Source: Deinococcales bacterium (GTDB lineage: Bacteria; Deinococcota; Deinococci; Deinococcales; JAAFIG01). From it: a DNA stretch of 40,668 bases. The stretch covers positions 1 to 40,668 of the forward strand of contig JANYHH010000034.1 in the NCBI GenBank assembly GCA_025359505.1, read 5' to 3'. The notes under the pieces are model-generated. The model was given only the letters and a program-made list of their open reading frames with translations. It was not told where the DNA came from and did no database searches. The stretch's first letter is position 1, and every line of letters starts with the position of its first letter. Both the position numbers and the translations under genes were made by a program. Below, piece after piece: positions 13,969 through 22,031 of the stretch.

Positions 13969-15513
13969 TTGAGACACGCCCTGAAAGCCGCGTTGACGCT
14001 CGCTCTGATGATCGGGGTGGCCCACGCGCAGGTGGTCGCCCCTGCAACTCGCTGTGCCACGCCGGCTGAACTCGCCACCCTTGAGGCAGCGGCGAAGCAA
14101 AGCGCGGCGACCGTCACCAATTTCACCGATCTCGGGCAGGCGTACCTGTGCTTGAAACGCGCTAAAGATGCCCGCAACACCTTAGAGGCGGCCGTGGCGC
14201 TCGATTACGCGTATTTTGACGCGCACTTTTTCCTCGGCAAAGCCTATTACGACTTGGGTGATTTTGAAGCCGCGCTGTCCGAGTACGACCAGTTGATTCG
14301 CACCAGTCCAGATCGCGTGGAGCCGTACTACCAGCAAGCGGTGATCTATGCCCGTTTGCGCCGCACCGACGACGCGATTCGCTCGCTGACCAGCGCCACC
14401 GCAGCGGCTCTGAAAGACGAAGTAGCCAACAAGAACACCGATCTGCTGGCTGACCTGAACATCGCACTCGCGCAGCAGTACCGCTTGAAGCTGGATTACA
14501 ACAACGAAGCCCAAGCCTACACCACCGCCCAGCAGTACCGTCCCGGCGATTTGGGATTGGTCGTCAAGCAGGGGCAAGCGCTGTTCGACGCTGGGAATTT
14601 AGCGGCCGCCCTGCCGCTGACTTTCGGTGTGCTCAGTAAGCAATCTGGAAACGCCGATGCGGGCGTGCTGATCGCCGATATTTTGGAGAAGCAAAACCAA
14701 GCCGACCGTGCGGTACGAGAAGTGACCCGCGTGCTGGAAAACAACCGCCTGCCGCGTGAACGTGCGCGGTTGCTGGTGCGGCGCGGACTGTTGGAGCTGA
14801 AACTCGGGCGTGGCGCAGTTGCCGTAGAGTCGTTTCGCCAAGCTTCAATCAGCGATCCGGGATCGTGGGCGGCCCGTTACAACTACGGCGTGCTGCTGCT
14901 GCCCAAAAACCCGACAGCCGCACTCACCGAATTCCGTGCTGCCTTGAAAGTCATGCCTGACGACGGCAACACTTACTTGGGTATTGCCAGCGCCCAAAGC
15001 GCTCTGAGGAACGACGCTGGTGCGTACTCGGCTGCTCGCTCGGCAGTGAAACTCTTGAAAGACGATGCGACCCGCAACTCGGCGCGATTCTTGGCCGGTC
15101 AGAGCGCCTATAACCTAAAGCTCTACGCTGACGCGTTGACCGAGTTCCGCACGGTACTGGCGACCAACACCTCGAGCTTCCAGTATCAGTACTGGTACGG
15201 GCTAGCGCTGTACCAGACCAGAGATTATGGCAACGCGATCATCGCACTGGAGAGCGCGGTCAAGCTCAACCCCAATAATCTCGAGGTGCGCTCCAGTCTG
15301 GGCGCGTCTTACCTCGGCGCGAAGCGTTGGAAGGACGCCGAGACTGTGCTGCTTGATGTGGTGCGCTTCGATCCGCGTGACAGCGAAGCTTGGTACAACC
15401 TTGGGCTGGCCGTCATCAACCAAGGCAAATTGGAGCAGGGCAAAACCTACCTGAGGCGAGCGGCTGCTGAGGGCAGCGCGGCCGCGAAGCAACTCCTCGC
15501 CAAGCTTAAGTAA
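13969..15513 (+). CDS. Exported TPR-repeat protein
   Basis: A protein of about 514 residues with a signal peptide (RHALKAALTLALMIGVAHAQ) and tetratricopeptide repeats over nearly its whole mature length; examples are AYFDAHFFLGKAYYDLGDFE, SFQYQYWYGLALYQTRDYGN and DSEAWYNLGLAVINQGKLE. TPR arrays form superhelical scaffolds for protein-protein contacts, here in the periplasm. TTG 13969 has GGAGGT at 7 bases and gives a clean signal peptide. ATG 13945, 24 bases upstream and 6 bases after the -10 box, is the alternative and would be leaderless. A SPOR protein gene starts 10 bases after the stop, so the two probably act together at the cell envelope. The first 1.1 kb has no CTCGAG. Confidence 0.9.
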   Translation: MRHALKAALTLALMIGVAHAQVVAPATRCATPAELATLEAAAKQSAATVTNFTDLGQAYLCLKRAKDARNTLEAAVALDYAYFDAHFFLGKAYYDLGDFEAALSEYDQLIRTSPDRVEPYYQQAVIYARLRRTDDAIRSLTSATAAALKDEVANKNTDLLADLNIALAQQYRLKLDYNNEAQAYTTAQQYRPGDLGLVVKQGQALFDAGNLAAALPLTFGVLSKQSGNADAGVLIADILEKQNQADRAVREVTRVLENNRLPRERARLLVRRGLLELKLGRGAVAVESFRQASISDPGSWAARYNYGVLLLPKNPTAALTEFRAALKVMPDDGNTYLGIASAQSALRNDAGAYSAARSAVKLLKDDATRNSARFLAGQSAYNLKLYADALTEFRTVLATNTSSFQYQYWYGLALYQTRDYGNAIIALESAVKLNPNNLEVRSSLGASYLGAKRWKDAETVLLDVVRFDPRDSEAWYNLGLAVINQGKLEQGKTYLRRAAAEGSAAAKQLLAKLK

Positions 15514-15522
15514 GGAGCGCTT

Positions 15523-16560
15523 GTGGATTGGTTCAAGCGTCATTGGGTGGATGCGTTGATGGTCGCGCTGATCGTCGCGGTCGTCGGTGGGGTGCTAACC
15601 TTATTGCTGCGCGGTTCTGGCTTCGGCGCAGCGCCGCCGAGCGTCACGGCTGTACAGCCACGGCAACCAGTGGCTCAGCAACCCAACCCAGCCCCACAAC
15701 CCAACCCAACTCCACAACCAACACCCAGCTCGAGTCCCGCTGCGCCCAGCAAACCAGTCGCAAAACCCCCCTCGAGCCAACCCGCATCGCCAGCGGTCAC
15801 TCCGCCACCAGCCGCGTCGCCCGCGACCAACGGTGTGAAACCCGTCAAAGTCGTGGCCATTCCACCGATGAGCGCAGCCTCGAGCAATTCAGCCTCGAGC
15901 AGCAGCGCGACCGTCAAACCCGCCGTGAAACCGAGCGCGGTCAACCCCGCCCCCGCCAATCGCCCGCAGCCCGTCAAAGCCCAGCGCGAACCGCTCAATT
16001 ACGCCCGCGCCGATTTTTTACGCAATTACCGCGTCGCCATTGCCACCTACTCGAGCGCCACCCGCGCTCAGAGCAGCGCTGCCCGCCTGCGCTCACTGGG
16101 TTATCCCGCCCAAGCGTTCTCGAGCGGATCGGGTTTCATCGTCGTGACAGGGCCGTATGCCCGCGAGTCCAGCGCCCGCAGCGCCTTCAATAAACTCCGC
16201 GCTCAGGGCTACAGCGACGCGGTGCTGTACTCCCCGAACGGCAACCGCGAGCGCAGCCCCACCGCGATCAAACCCGCTGCAACCCCTCCGCCTGCGACAG
16301 TGCCCGCTCCGGGTGATGACTCGAGTCCCGCCCAGCTCGACCCCGGACTGTCGTACCTGCAAGTCGGCGCGTTCAAAACCGTGCAAAGCGCGTGGCCGCT
16401 GCTCGAGCGGCTGCGCGGCAGCGGTTTCAAAACCCTGCTCAGAAGCGCCAGTGACGGCTACACCCGCGTGCTCGTCGGGCCGTTCAGCGCCGCACGCTTG
16501 AGCGACGCCAAACAAAACTTGAGCGGGCAGGGCTTGACGCCCTTCGCGGTCAAGCAGTGA
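15523..16560 (+). CDS. Membrane-anchored protein with two SPOR domains
   Basis: The 345-residue protein has a short cytoplasmic N-terminus, one membrane helix (about 9-30), a long Pro/Ser/Ala-rich linker (about 38-160) and two SPOR domains (about 165-240 and 275-345; NYRVAIATYSS and YLQVGAFKTVQ begin them). SPOR domains bind glycan strands stripped of stem peptides at the division septum, so a role at the division site is likely. The GTG start has AAGGAG about 7 bases upstream and lies 10 bases after the TPR gene, indicating an operon. FtsN-like function is possible but not shown. Confidence 0.92.
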   Translation: MDWFKRHWVDALMVALIVAVVGGVLTLLLRGSGFGAAPPSVTAVQPRQPVAQQPNPAPQPNPTPQPTPSSSPAAPSKPVAKPPSSQPASPAVTPPPAASPATNGVKPVKVVAIPPMSAASSNSASSSSATVKPAVKPSAVNPAPANRPQPVKAQREPLNYARADFLRNYRVAIATYSSATRAQSSAARLRSLGYPAQAFSSGSGFIVVTGPYARESSARSAFNKLRAQGYSDAVLYSPNGNRERSPTAIKPAATPPPATVPAPGDDSSPAQLDPGLSYLQVGAFKTVQSAWPLLERLRGSGFKTLLRSASDGYTRVLVGPFSAARLSDAKQNLSGQGLTPFAVKQ

Positions 16561-16590
16561 AATTCGGCTCGAGTACCTTGCTTTGCGTGT

Positions 16591-16596
16591 TAAAAT
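16591..16596 (+). promoter_or_regulatory. Possible -10 box of rex
   Basis: TAAAAT in the 94-base gap after the SPOR gene, 58 bases before the rex ATG. No clear -35 was seen. Confidence 0.35.
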
Positions 16597-16654
16597 CCCG
16601 TCCAGAACAACACCGATTGATCCCACTCTTCAAACAGCAAGCGACGGTGACTTC

Positions 16655-17326
16655 ATGAGCGATAAACCCTTGAGCATCCCCACCGCCACGATCTCGAGGC
16701 TGGTGACGTACCTGCGGATCCTGACCAATTTGGAGCGCAGCGGCATCAACCGCACATCATCAGACCATCTGGCAGAAGAAGCGCAAGTCAGCGCCTTCCA
16801 AGTCAGAAAAGACCTCGCGTATTTCGGGCGTTTCGGCACAAGGGGCATGGGCTATACCGTGCTGACCCTGCGCCGCGAGTTGCAACGCATTTTAGGGCTG
16901 AACCGCCGCTGGAGCGTCGTGATCGTCGGCATGGGACGCTTGGGGCAGGCTTTAGCCAATTACCGAGGCTACAGTGAAAGCAACTTGTATGACTTCGACA
17001 TCAAAGGTCTGATCGACGTAGACCCCGATAAGGTTGGCAGTAGCATTCACGGGTTGACCGTGCAGCACGTGGGTGATCTCGAGGGGCTGTCCCGCGCCGC
17101 GAGCGTAGACATGGGATTCATCACTGTCCCAGTGGAAAAAGCTCAAGAAGCGGCAGATGCACTCGTTAAGGCCGGAGTCAAAGGTATACTCAACTTCGCA
17201 CCGACCGTTTTAGAGGTTCCAGATGATGTGGCCGTCGAGCAAGTCGATTTTCTCGCAGGCATGAAGCGCTTGGCGTTCTATATTTTAAATCCGCACCTGA
17301 AAGACTTGAAGGACGACGACGCGTGA
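16655..17326 (+). CDS. rex: Redox-sensing transcriptional repressor Rex
   Basis: Rex is a dimer that represses respiration and fermentation genes when NAD+ is high and lets go when NADH binds. The 223-residue protein has an N-terminal winged helix (1-80) with the family signature around YFGRFGTRGMGY (56-67) and a Rossmann domain with GMGRLG (92-97), and ends with the domain-swapped helix. The length is normal. ATG 16655 is chosen over an upstream in-frame GTG (16583) because the homologous sequence begins there and GGTGA stands before it. It follows the TPR and SPOR genes on the same strand. I found no full Rex operator in the window. Confidence 0.96.
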   Translation: MSDKPLSIPTATISRLVTYLRILTNLERSGINRTSSDHLAEEAQVSAFQVRKDLAYFGRFGTRGMGYTVLTLRRELQRILGLNRRWSVVIVGMGRLGQALANYRGYSESNLYDFDIKGLIDVDPDKVGSSIHGLTVQHVGDLEGLSRAASVDMGFITVPVEKAQEAADALVKAGVKGILNFAPTVLEVPDDVAVEQVDFLAGMKRLAFYILNPHLKDLKDDDA

Positions 17327-17366
17327 GTTTGAAGCACCACTCGAGTACTGGGAATTAGGAGATCAA

Positions 17367-17834
17367 ATGAACAAAGCATTCATTGGCGCGGGTATCGCCC
17401 TCGGGTTGGCATTGGCGGGTTGTAACAACGATCTCGGCGTTTACACAGTTGGAGCACCAACTGCAATTATTAACTTCAAGACAATTACAGCAAGCCTAGC
17501 GAGTGGACAAGGCAGCGTAGGGTACACGATCGAGGCGTACTCCGTTCCCGGCTCACCGGCTGGGATTGTACAAGCGTTCGTAACCCGATCTGGACTAGAT
17601 TTGCCAATTGGTCTTTACGTCGAAAAGTGCATCGTTTCTGGCACTGGTGGGGCGATCAACCAAAAACCTTGTGGGCCTTTCGCTTCCGGCGCGATCAGCC
17701 AAAGCTTTCCCTCAACTTCACTGGAAGACTTCGATATCGTCGGTCTTCGCGTACAGGCGCTCAATGGGTACTCCAAAGTAGTTCAATGGACTGGTTCACA
17801 GCCGTTACTCGTGCAAGTCAGTCCAAAACCATAA
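17367..17834 (+). CDS. Small lipoprotein of unknown function
   Basis: The 155-residue product has a lipoprotein signal (lipobox LALAGC, Cys at residue 19) and a beta-rich mature part with two further cysteines (EKCIVSG and QKPCGPF) that may pair. AGGAG precedes the ATG and a strong terminator follows, so it can be the last gene after rex or its own unit. Base use is visibly less G+C-rich than its neighbours and there is no CTCGAG inside, which hints at later arrival or relaxed codon selection. I do not recognise the family. Confidence 0.8.
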   Translation: MNKAFIGAGIALGLALAGCNNDLGVYTVGAPTAIINFKTITASLASGQGSVGYTIEAYSVPGSPAGIVQAFVTRSGLDLPIGLYVEKCIVSGTGGAINQKPCGPFASGAISQSFPSTSLEDFDIVGLRVQALNGYSKVVQWTGSQPLLVQVSPKP

Positions 17835-17880
17835 GACTTCAAATCAGTTCATGACGGCGCTGATGCTTCAATACCTTTCG

Positions 17881-17910
17881 AGTCCCGCTGAAAATGCGGG
17901 ACTTTTTTAA
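17881..17910 (+). terminator. Rho-independent terminator
   Basis: AGTCCCGC pairs with GCGGGACT across a 7-base loop and is followed by a T-run. Confidence 0.9.
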
Positions 17911-17988
17911 ATATTCCTGACGCGATGCTCGAGACAAATTTCATCCACACTAGCTCGAGCATTGTCTACGAACACCGCAAGTTTTCTT

Positions 17989-17994
17989 TATACT
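17989..17994 (+). promoter_or_regulatory. -10 box of leaderless PIG-L gene
   Basis: TATACT lies 6 bases before the ATG at 18001. Confidence 0.6.
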
Positions 17995-18000
17995 CTTCCT

Positions 18001-18690
18001 ATGAACATCCTCGCGATCTTCGCGCATCCCGACGACGAAATCGGCTGCATCGCCACGCTGAAAAAGCATGCGTCTCGAGGGGACGCGGTGATGCTGGTCT
18101 GGACGACCTTCGGGGAGCTGGCCTCGCAATTTGGGGATGCGGCGCACGCTGAGGTGCAGCACACCAGAGCGGAGCACGGGCGGACGGTGGCGGAGATGGT
18201 CGGGGCGTCGTACCGCTTTTTTGACTTCGGCGATTCGCGCATGACCGCCTCGAGAGACGAGGCGTTGGCAGTGGCGCGGCTGTACTGCGAATTTAAGCCG
18301 GACGCGATCATCACGTGGGACGATTTCAACCGTCACCCGGATCACCGCGCCACGGCTCGAGTTGCGTTCGATGCGGTGACGCTGGCCCGCATTCCGAAGA
18401 TTGTGAACGAAGGACAATCGCAGCCGCTCGAGGCGCACCGTAAACCCGTGACGTTTTACCAGTATCCGGCCTCGGAATCGGGGCGTCCATTGGTTCACGT
18501 GGATGTCTCGGAGACGTTTGAAGTGGCAGAGGCCGTGCGTGAGTTCTACGCGGATTTTTACAAATGGGACTGGTCGGCTGATGATTTCAGGTCGTCCAGG
18601 GGTGCGTGGGGGCGGGCGGTTGGCGTGAAATACGCGGAGCGCTTCACCATTCAGCGCTCACAGCACCCGCCGATTGATTACTTGGTCTGA
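18001..18690 (+). CDS. PIG-L/LmbE-type zinc deacetylase (BshB-like)
   Basis: A 229-residue cytoplasmic zinc hydrolase of the PIG-L family, which removes N-acetyl groups from GlcNAc conjugates. The metal site is visible as HPDDE (9-13) and HPDH (112-115), giving ligands His9, Asp12 and His115. In Deinococcus and Firmicutes one such enzyme, BshB, deacetylates GlcNAc-malate in bacillithiol synthesis; others act on different sugars or antibiotics. No bshA or bshC is in the window, so the pathway is not fixed. The presence of a DinB-fold protein nearby is compatible with bacillithiol use. The gene appears leaderless. Confidence 0.92.
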   Translation: MNILAIFAHPDDEIGCIATLKKHASRGDAVMLVWTTFGELASQFGDAAHAEVQHTRAEHGRTVAEMVGASYRFFDFGDSRMTASRDEALAVARLYCEFKPDAIITWDDFNRHPDHRATARVAFDAVTLARIPKIVNEGQSQPLEAHRKPVTFYQYPASESGRPLVHVDVSETFEVAEAVREFYADFYKWDWSADDFRSSRGAWGRAVGVKYAERFTIQRSQHPPIDYLV

Positions 18691-18805
18691 AGCTTGCGAG
18701 GGTCACATGCTCGAGTCCCGCTGCTTTCTTTGTCAGCAACCTGAGCAGCCGTTCAAGTCTCGAGCGTTTACTCACCGTTCAGAACACCCGCGCCTTCATT
18801 TCTTG

Positions 18806-18811
18806 TAACAT
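18806..18811 (+). promoter_or_regulatory. -10 box of leaderless membrane protein gene
   Basis: TAACAT lies 5 bases before the ATG at 18817. Confidence 0.4.
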
Positions 18812-18816
18812 GAACC

Positions 18817-19914
18817 ATGAACGCGACTCAATCCAGCGCGAGGCTCGAGGGTCAACGGCTGACTGGGCGGGTGTACGCCAGTTGGCGCTCAGATTTTTTG
18901 ACGATTGTGTTGGGCTTGTGGTTGATCGCAGGGTTGTTCGTGGACGGCTACGCGCACAATAACTTGCGCGGGTCACTGGAAACCTTCTTCACGCCGTGGC
19001 ACGCGGTGCTGTACTCGGGGTTCACGGCCTGCGCGACTTGGATCGCGTGGCTGGTTTTTCAGCAGGCGCGGGCGGGCAGACGAGGGTTGGATGCCATTCC
19101 AATTGGATACGAGTGGGGATTGGCAGGCGTGTTCATTTTTGGATTGGGCGGCTTTGGTGACATGATCTGGCACACGGTCTTCGGCATTGAAGTCGGTACG
19201 AGTGCGCTGCTCAGCCCGACGCACCTGATGTTGCTGACGGGCGGTGTGCTGATCGTCAGTACCCCGCTACGCAGCGCTTGGCTCAACACCAGTGTGGCTC
19301 GAGCGCCAAGCTTCATCGCGTTCCTGCCTGCGCTGTTGAGCGTCTTTGGCGCGTACAGCTTCATCGTCTTCATGCAGATGTACTCGTGGGGCATGACGAG
19401 CGTTCCAGACGGTAAAGGTTACGTTGACTGGCTGGTGCTGAACGGTGGCAGTCAAATGCTCGAGCATCTGCACCGCGAAGCCGCAAGCGGAATTCTGTAC
19501 AGCAACGTCATCATGATCGGTGCAGCTCTGCTGCTCCTTCGGCGTTTCAAAACTCCGTTTGGGATGTTTACGCTGCTTTACGGTGTCAACACGTTGATGA
19601 TGAGCGCGATGCTGAACGGGCAACTGAGTTTAGAGCGCACGATTCCGGCACTGGCAGCGGGTCTGATCGCTGATCTGCTCGTGCAAATCCTTGAGCCTCG
19701 CCCGGAGCGCGTCGTGGCGTGGCGGGTTTTCGCTGGGGTCGTGCCGCTGCTGATCTGGGGTTTGCATTTCGCGGGCATCGCGTGGTTGGGTGGTGGAATC
19801 GGTCTGAACCGCGAGTTTTGGACGGGTATCACAGTGATGACTGGGCTGAGTGGTCTGCTGCTGAGCGTGCTGGTGACGCCTGTTGCGCCCGTATTGTCCA
19901 GCGCCGAGGGGTAA
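18817..19914 (+). CDS. Polytopic membrane protein with conserved-looking His motifs
   Basis: A 365-residue protein with about nine or ten membrane helices. Histidines sit at or inside helix ends: DGYAHNN, FFTPWHAVLYSGF, DMIWHTVFG, SPTHLMLL, LEHLHREAASG and GLHFAGIAW. The FFTPWHAVLYSG segment recalls uncharacterised membrane proteins of Actinobacteria and other bacteria, but I cannot name a function. The arrangement could bind a metal or haem; this is inference. It stands 42 bases before an MFS transporter gene on the same strand, though that gene has its own promoter box. Confidence 0.85.
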   Translation: MNATQSSARLEGQRLTGRVYASWRSDFLTIVLGLWLIAGLFVDGYAHNNLRGSLETFFTPWHAVLYSGFTACATWIAWLVFQQARAGRRGLDAIPIGYEWGLAGVFIFGLGGFGDMIWHTVFGIEVGTSALLSPTHLMLLTGGVLIVSTPLRSAWLNTSVARAPSFIAFLPALLSVFGAYSFIVFMQMYSWGMTSVPDGKGYVDWLVLNGGSQMLEHLHREAASGILYSNVIMIGAALLLLRRFKTPFGMFTLLYGVNTLMMSAMLNGQLSLERTIPALAAGLIADLLVQILEPRPERVVAWRVFAGVVPLLIWGLHFAGIAWLGGGIGLNREFWTGITVMTGLSGLLLSVLVTPVAPVLSSAEG

Positions 19915-19942
19915 AGTAGAGAATCGCGCCCGCTTGCGGGGG

Positions 19943-19948
19943 TAGACT
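19943..19948 (+). promoter_or_regulatory. -10 box of leaderless MFS gene
   Basis: TAGACT lies 8 bases before the ATG at 19957. Confidence 0.45.
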
Positions 19949-19956
19949 TGAATCGC

Positions 19957-21231
19957 ATGGCTCAACGCGCTCTTTCACCAGCCCGAACTGGCTTCTGGGC
20001 TTCGCTGGCCACCTTCCCAAAAGAGGTGCGCCGAAATCTCACGGTGTTGTTTCTCTCGCAAGCTTTTGCGACAGGCGCGACGACGGTCTCGACCAGCTTA
20101 TCCAGCATCGTGATCGTCAACATCACAGGATCTGAGAGCTTAAGTGGCGTGCCGTCGACGCTGAATTTCTTCTTCTCAGCCGTCTCCGCATACATGGCTG
20201 GGCAGATCATGCAGGTGCGCGGGCGACGTTTCGGGTTGAGTCTGGCGTATCTGATTGGCGCGATTGGTGCGGTGGTCGGTGCGAGCTTCGCATTGCAAAA
20301 AAACCTGCCCGGTTTCCTGATTGGTGGAGCGCTAATCGGCGTGGCCAACGGCGCGATTCAGCAAGCCAAATACGCAGCCAGTGAGATGGTTCCTGCTCAG
20401 GTGCGCGGCTCGGTGATCGGAGCGCTGCTGACTGGCAGCGCCCTCGGTAGCCTGCTGTCGTGGGCAGCATCACCACTGCTCGGCACGCTCGCTCGAGACG
20501 CTGGTGTGCCGATCATCGAAGCGGGCTGGTACTTGGGCGCGTTGTGGCTACTGATCGGTGCGCTGCTGCTGTTCATCGGTTTGCGCCCCGACCCGAGGGA
20601 TATCGCGCTAAAACTCGCCACACCCGATGAGGCTCGAGACGCATTGATCGGAACAGTGCGCTCGTGGCGGGTGTTGTTGGTCACACCGGGGATCAGGTTA
20701 GCACTGGTCAGCATGGCCTTGGGGCAGATGGTGATGGTCGGGCTGATGGTGCTGATGCCGCTGCATGCCAAGCACCTCGGTCACGAGACGGCCGCGACTG
20801 GACTCATCAGCGTTCACATTCTCGGGATGTTCGCTTTCGGCTGGTTGACTGGGCGACTCGTGGACAGTTGGGGACGCGGAACCGTGATTCAGATGGGGGC
20901 GGCGCTGCTGATGATCTCTGGGTTTATTGCTGTGTTCGCCACGCGCCCGCTCGAGATGGGCTTTAGCCTGTTTGTACTCGGCTTGGGATGGAACTTTCTC
21001 GCCGTTGCAGGCAGCACCTTGCTGACCGATCACCTCGAGCCGCACGAACGGGCCCGCGTGCAGGGGAGCGCTGAGCTGGTGACGTGGTTATCTGCCGCTG
21101 TCGGAGCGCTCGGCGGTGGGCTGATCGTCGGCGCGTTTGGCTTTCCGGTTGTCGGCTGGGTCGGGCTGGGACTGGGCTGCGTGCCACTGATTGCGACGTG
21201 GCTGCTGACCGCGAAGGCTCGAGGCGCGTAA
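19957..21231 (+). CDS. MFS transporter
   Basis: A 424-residue major facilitator with about 12 membrane helices in two six-helix halves joined by a cytoplasmic loop (RPDPRDIALKLATPDEARD). The RGRRFGLSLAY segment after helix 2 and GRLVDSWGRG in the second half are the repeated A-type loop motifs. The direction and substrate cannot be read; multidrug or sugar export are both common. ATG 19957 is preferred to TTG 19948 because TAGACT lies 8 bases before it and overlaps the TTG. It converges with the winged-helix regulator gene. Confidence 0.9.
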   Translation: MAQRALSPARTGFWASLATFPKEVRRNLTVLFLSQAFATGATTVSTSLSSIVIVNITGSESLSGVPSTLNFFFSAVSAYMAGQIMQVRGRRFGLSLAYLIGAIGAVVGASFALQKNLPGFLIGGALIGVANGAIQQAKYAASEMVPAQVRGSVIGALLTGSALGSLLSWAASPLLGTLARDAGVPIIEAGWYLGALWLLIGALLLFIGLRPDPRDIALKLATPDEARDALIGTVRSWRVLLVTPGIRLALVSMALGQMVMVGLMVLMPLHAKHLGHETAATGLISVHILGMFAFGWLTGRLVDSWGRGTVIQMGAALLMISGFIAVFATRPLEMGFSLFVLGLGWNFLAVAGSTLLTDHLEPHERARVQGSAELVTWLSAAVGALGGGLIVGAFGFPVVGWVGLGLGCVPLIATWLLTAKARGA

Positions 21232-21319
21232 TTACTGATAACGGCATGATTCGGTTAACTCACGCTTACATCACAGACGCACTGAATTGCGACGAATTCT
21301 TACCCTGAAGTTACCGAAC

Positions 21320-21958
21320 TCAGTAATCCTCGAGCGGCGCGAGCGCGAGGAGCAGCAGGTACTTGCGCGATCCAGCTCGTTGAGCATACTTTTGCATCAA
21401 CCCAAACAGTTCGCGCTGCAATGCGTGAGCTTCCTCTGGCTCGAGGTGCAAGGTTGGCGAGGCGTCAAAAATGCTGGGAAGATTCGGGTCGTGCAGGTCT
21501 GGGAAAACACCGCTCGAGTCCGACCAGCTCACGTCAAAGTGCCCTGACGGGTCTAGACCGATGTGCAAACCCCAATGTCTGGCTGGGCGCAATGAGAGAA
21601 ACACGTGGGTGGCTCTGGACTGCGCTTTCAGCATCTCCTTGCGAAAATGTGCGCCAGACGTTTCCAGAAACGCCTCAAGGGTCGCTTCTGGGACAATCCC
21701 AAACGGCACGAAGAAGCAGTCACTGATCGCCCGGTAGTGTTTGACCGGGCGTCCACTGCGCCGAACGACGCTGACCACAGCGATCAGCCCCAGCCGCTCG
21801 AGTTGCTGCACGCGGTAATACGCGGCGTCCACGCGCAGCTTCCAGATTCGCGCCGCTTCGCCCACCGAGTGCGACTGACCGATGAAGGTTTGCACGAAGC
21901 CGATCAGGTTGACATCGGTCAGTGCCTTGGCTTGAACAGGATCGGTGACGGTCAGCAT
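21320..21958 (-). CDS. Winged-helix regulator (ArsR-like) divergent from MFS gene
   Basis: A 212-residue protein with an N-terminal winged helix: SVGEAARIWKLRVDAAYYRVQQLERLGLI forms the recognition helices and VVRRSGRPVKHYRAI the beta-wing. The C-terminal half (about 85-212) is unfamiliar and may be a ligand or dimer domain. It is divergent from the MFS transporter at 22032 with a 73-base gap, the classic setting for a regulator of its neighbour. ATG 21958 fits the domain start; the frame is open back to 22066 and an ATG at 22033 would overlap the transporter start. An inverted CTTGAA...TTCAAG sits in the gap. Confidence 0.82.
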   Translation of the reverse strand: MLTVTDPVQAKALTDVNLIGFVQTFIGQSHSVGEAARIWKLRVDAAYYRVQQLERLGLIAVVSVVRRSGRPVKHYRAISDCFFVPFGIVPEATLEAFLETSGAHFRKEMLKAQSRATHVFLSLRPARHWGLHIGLDPSGHFDVSWSDSSGVFPDLHDPNLPSIFDASPTLHLEPEEAHALQRELFGLMQKYAQRAGSRKYLLLLALAPLEDY

Positions 21959-21982
21959 GAGCCATTCAACACCAGTATCAAC

Positions 21983-22012
21983 TTGAAAAGCGGTCTTTCT
22001 ATTCAAGCTGAC
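21983..22012. promoter_or_regulatory. Possible operator between regulator and MFS gene
   Basis: Short arms CTTGAA and TTCAAG, separated by about 14 bases, lie in the divergent promoter region. The arms are only 6 bp, so this is tentative. Confidence 0.25.
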
Positions 22013-22031
22013 TTCACAGCACAGTACAGTC

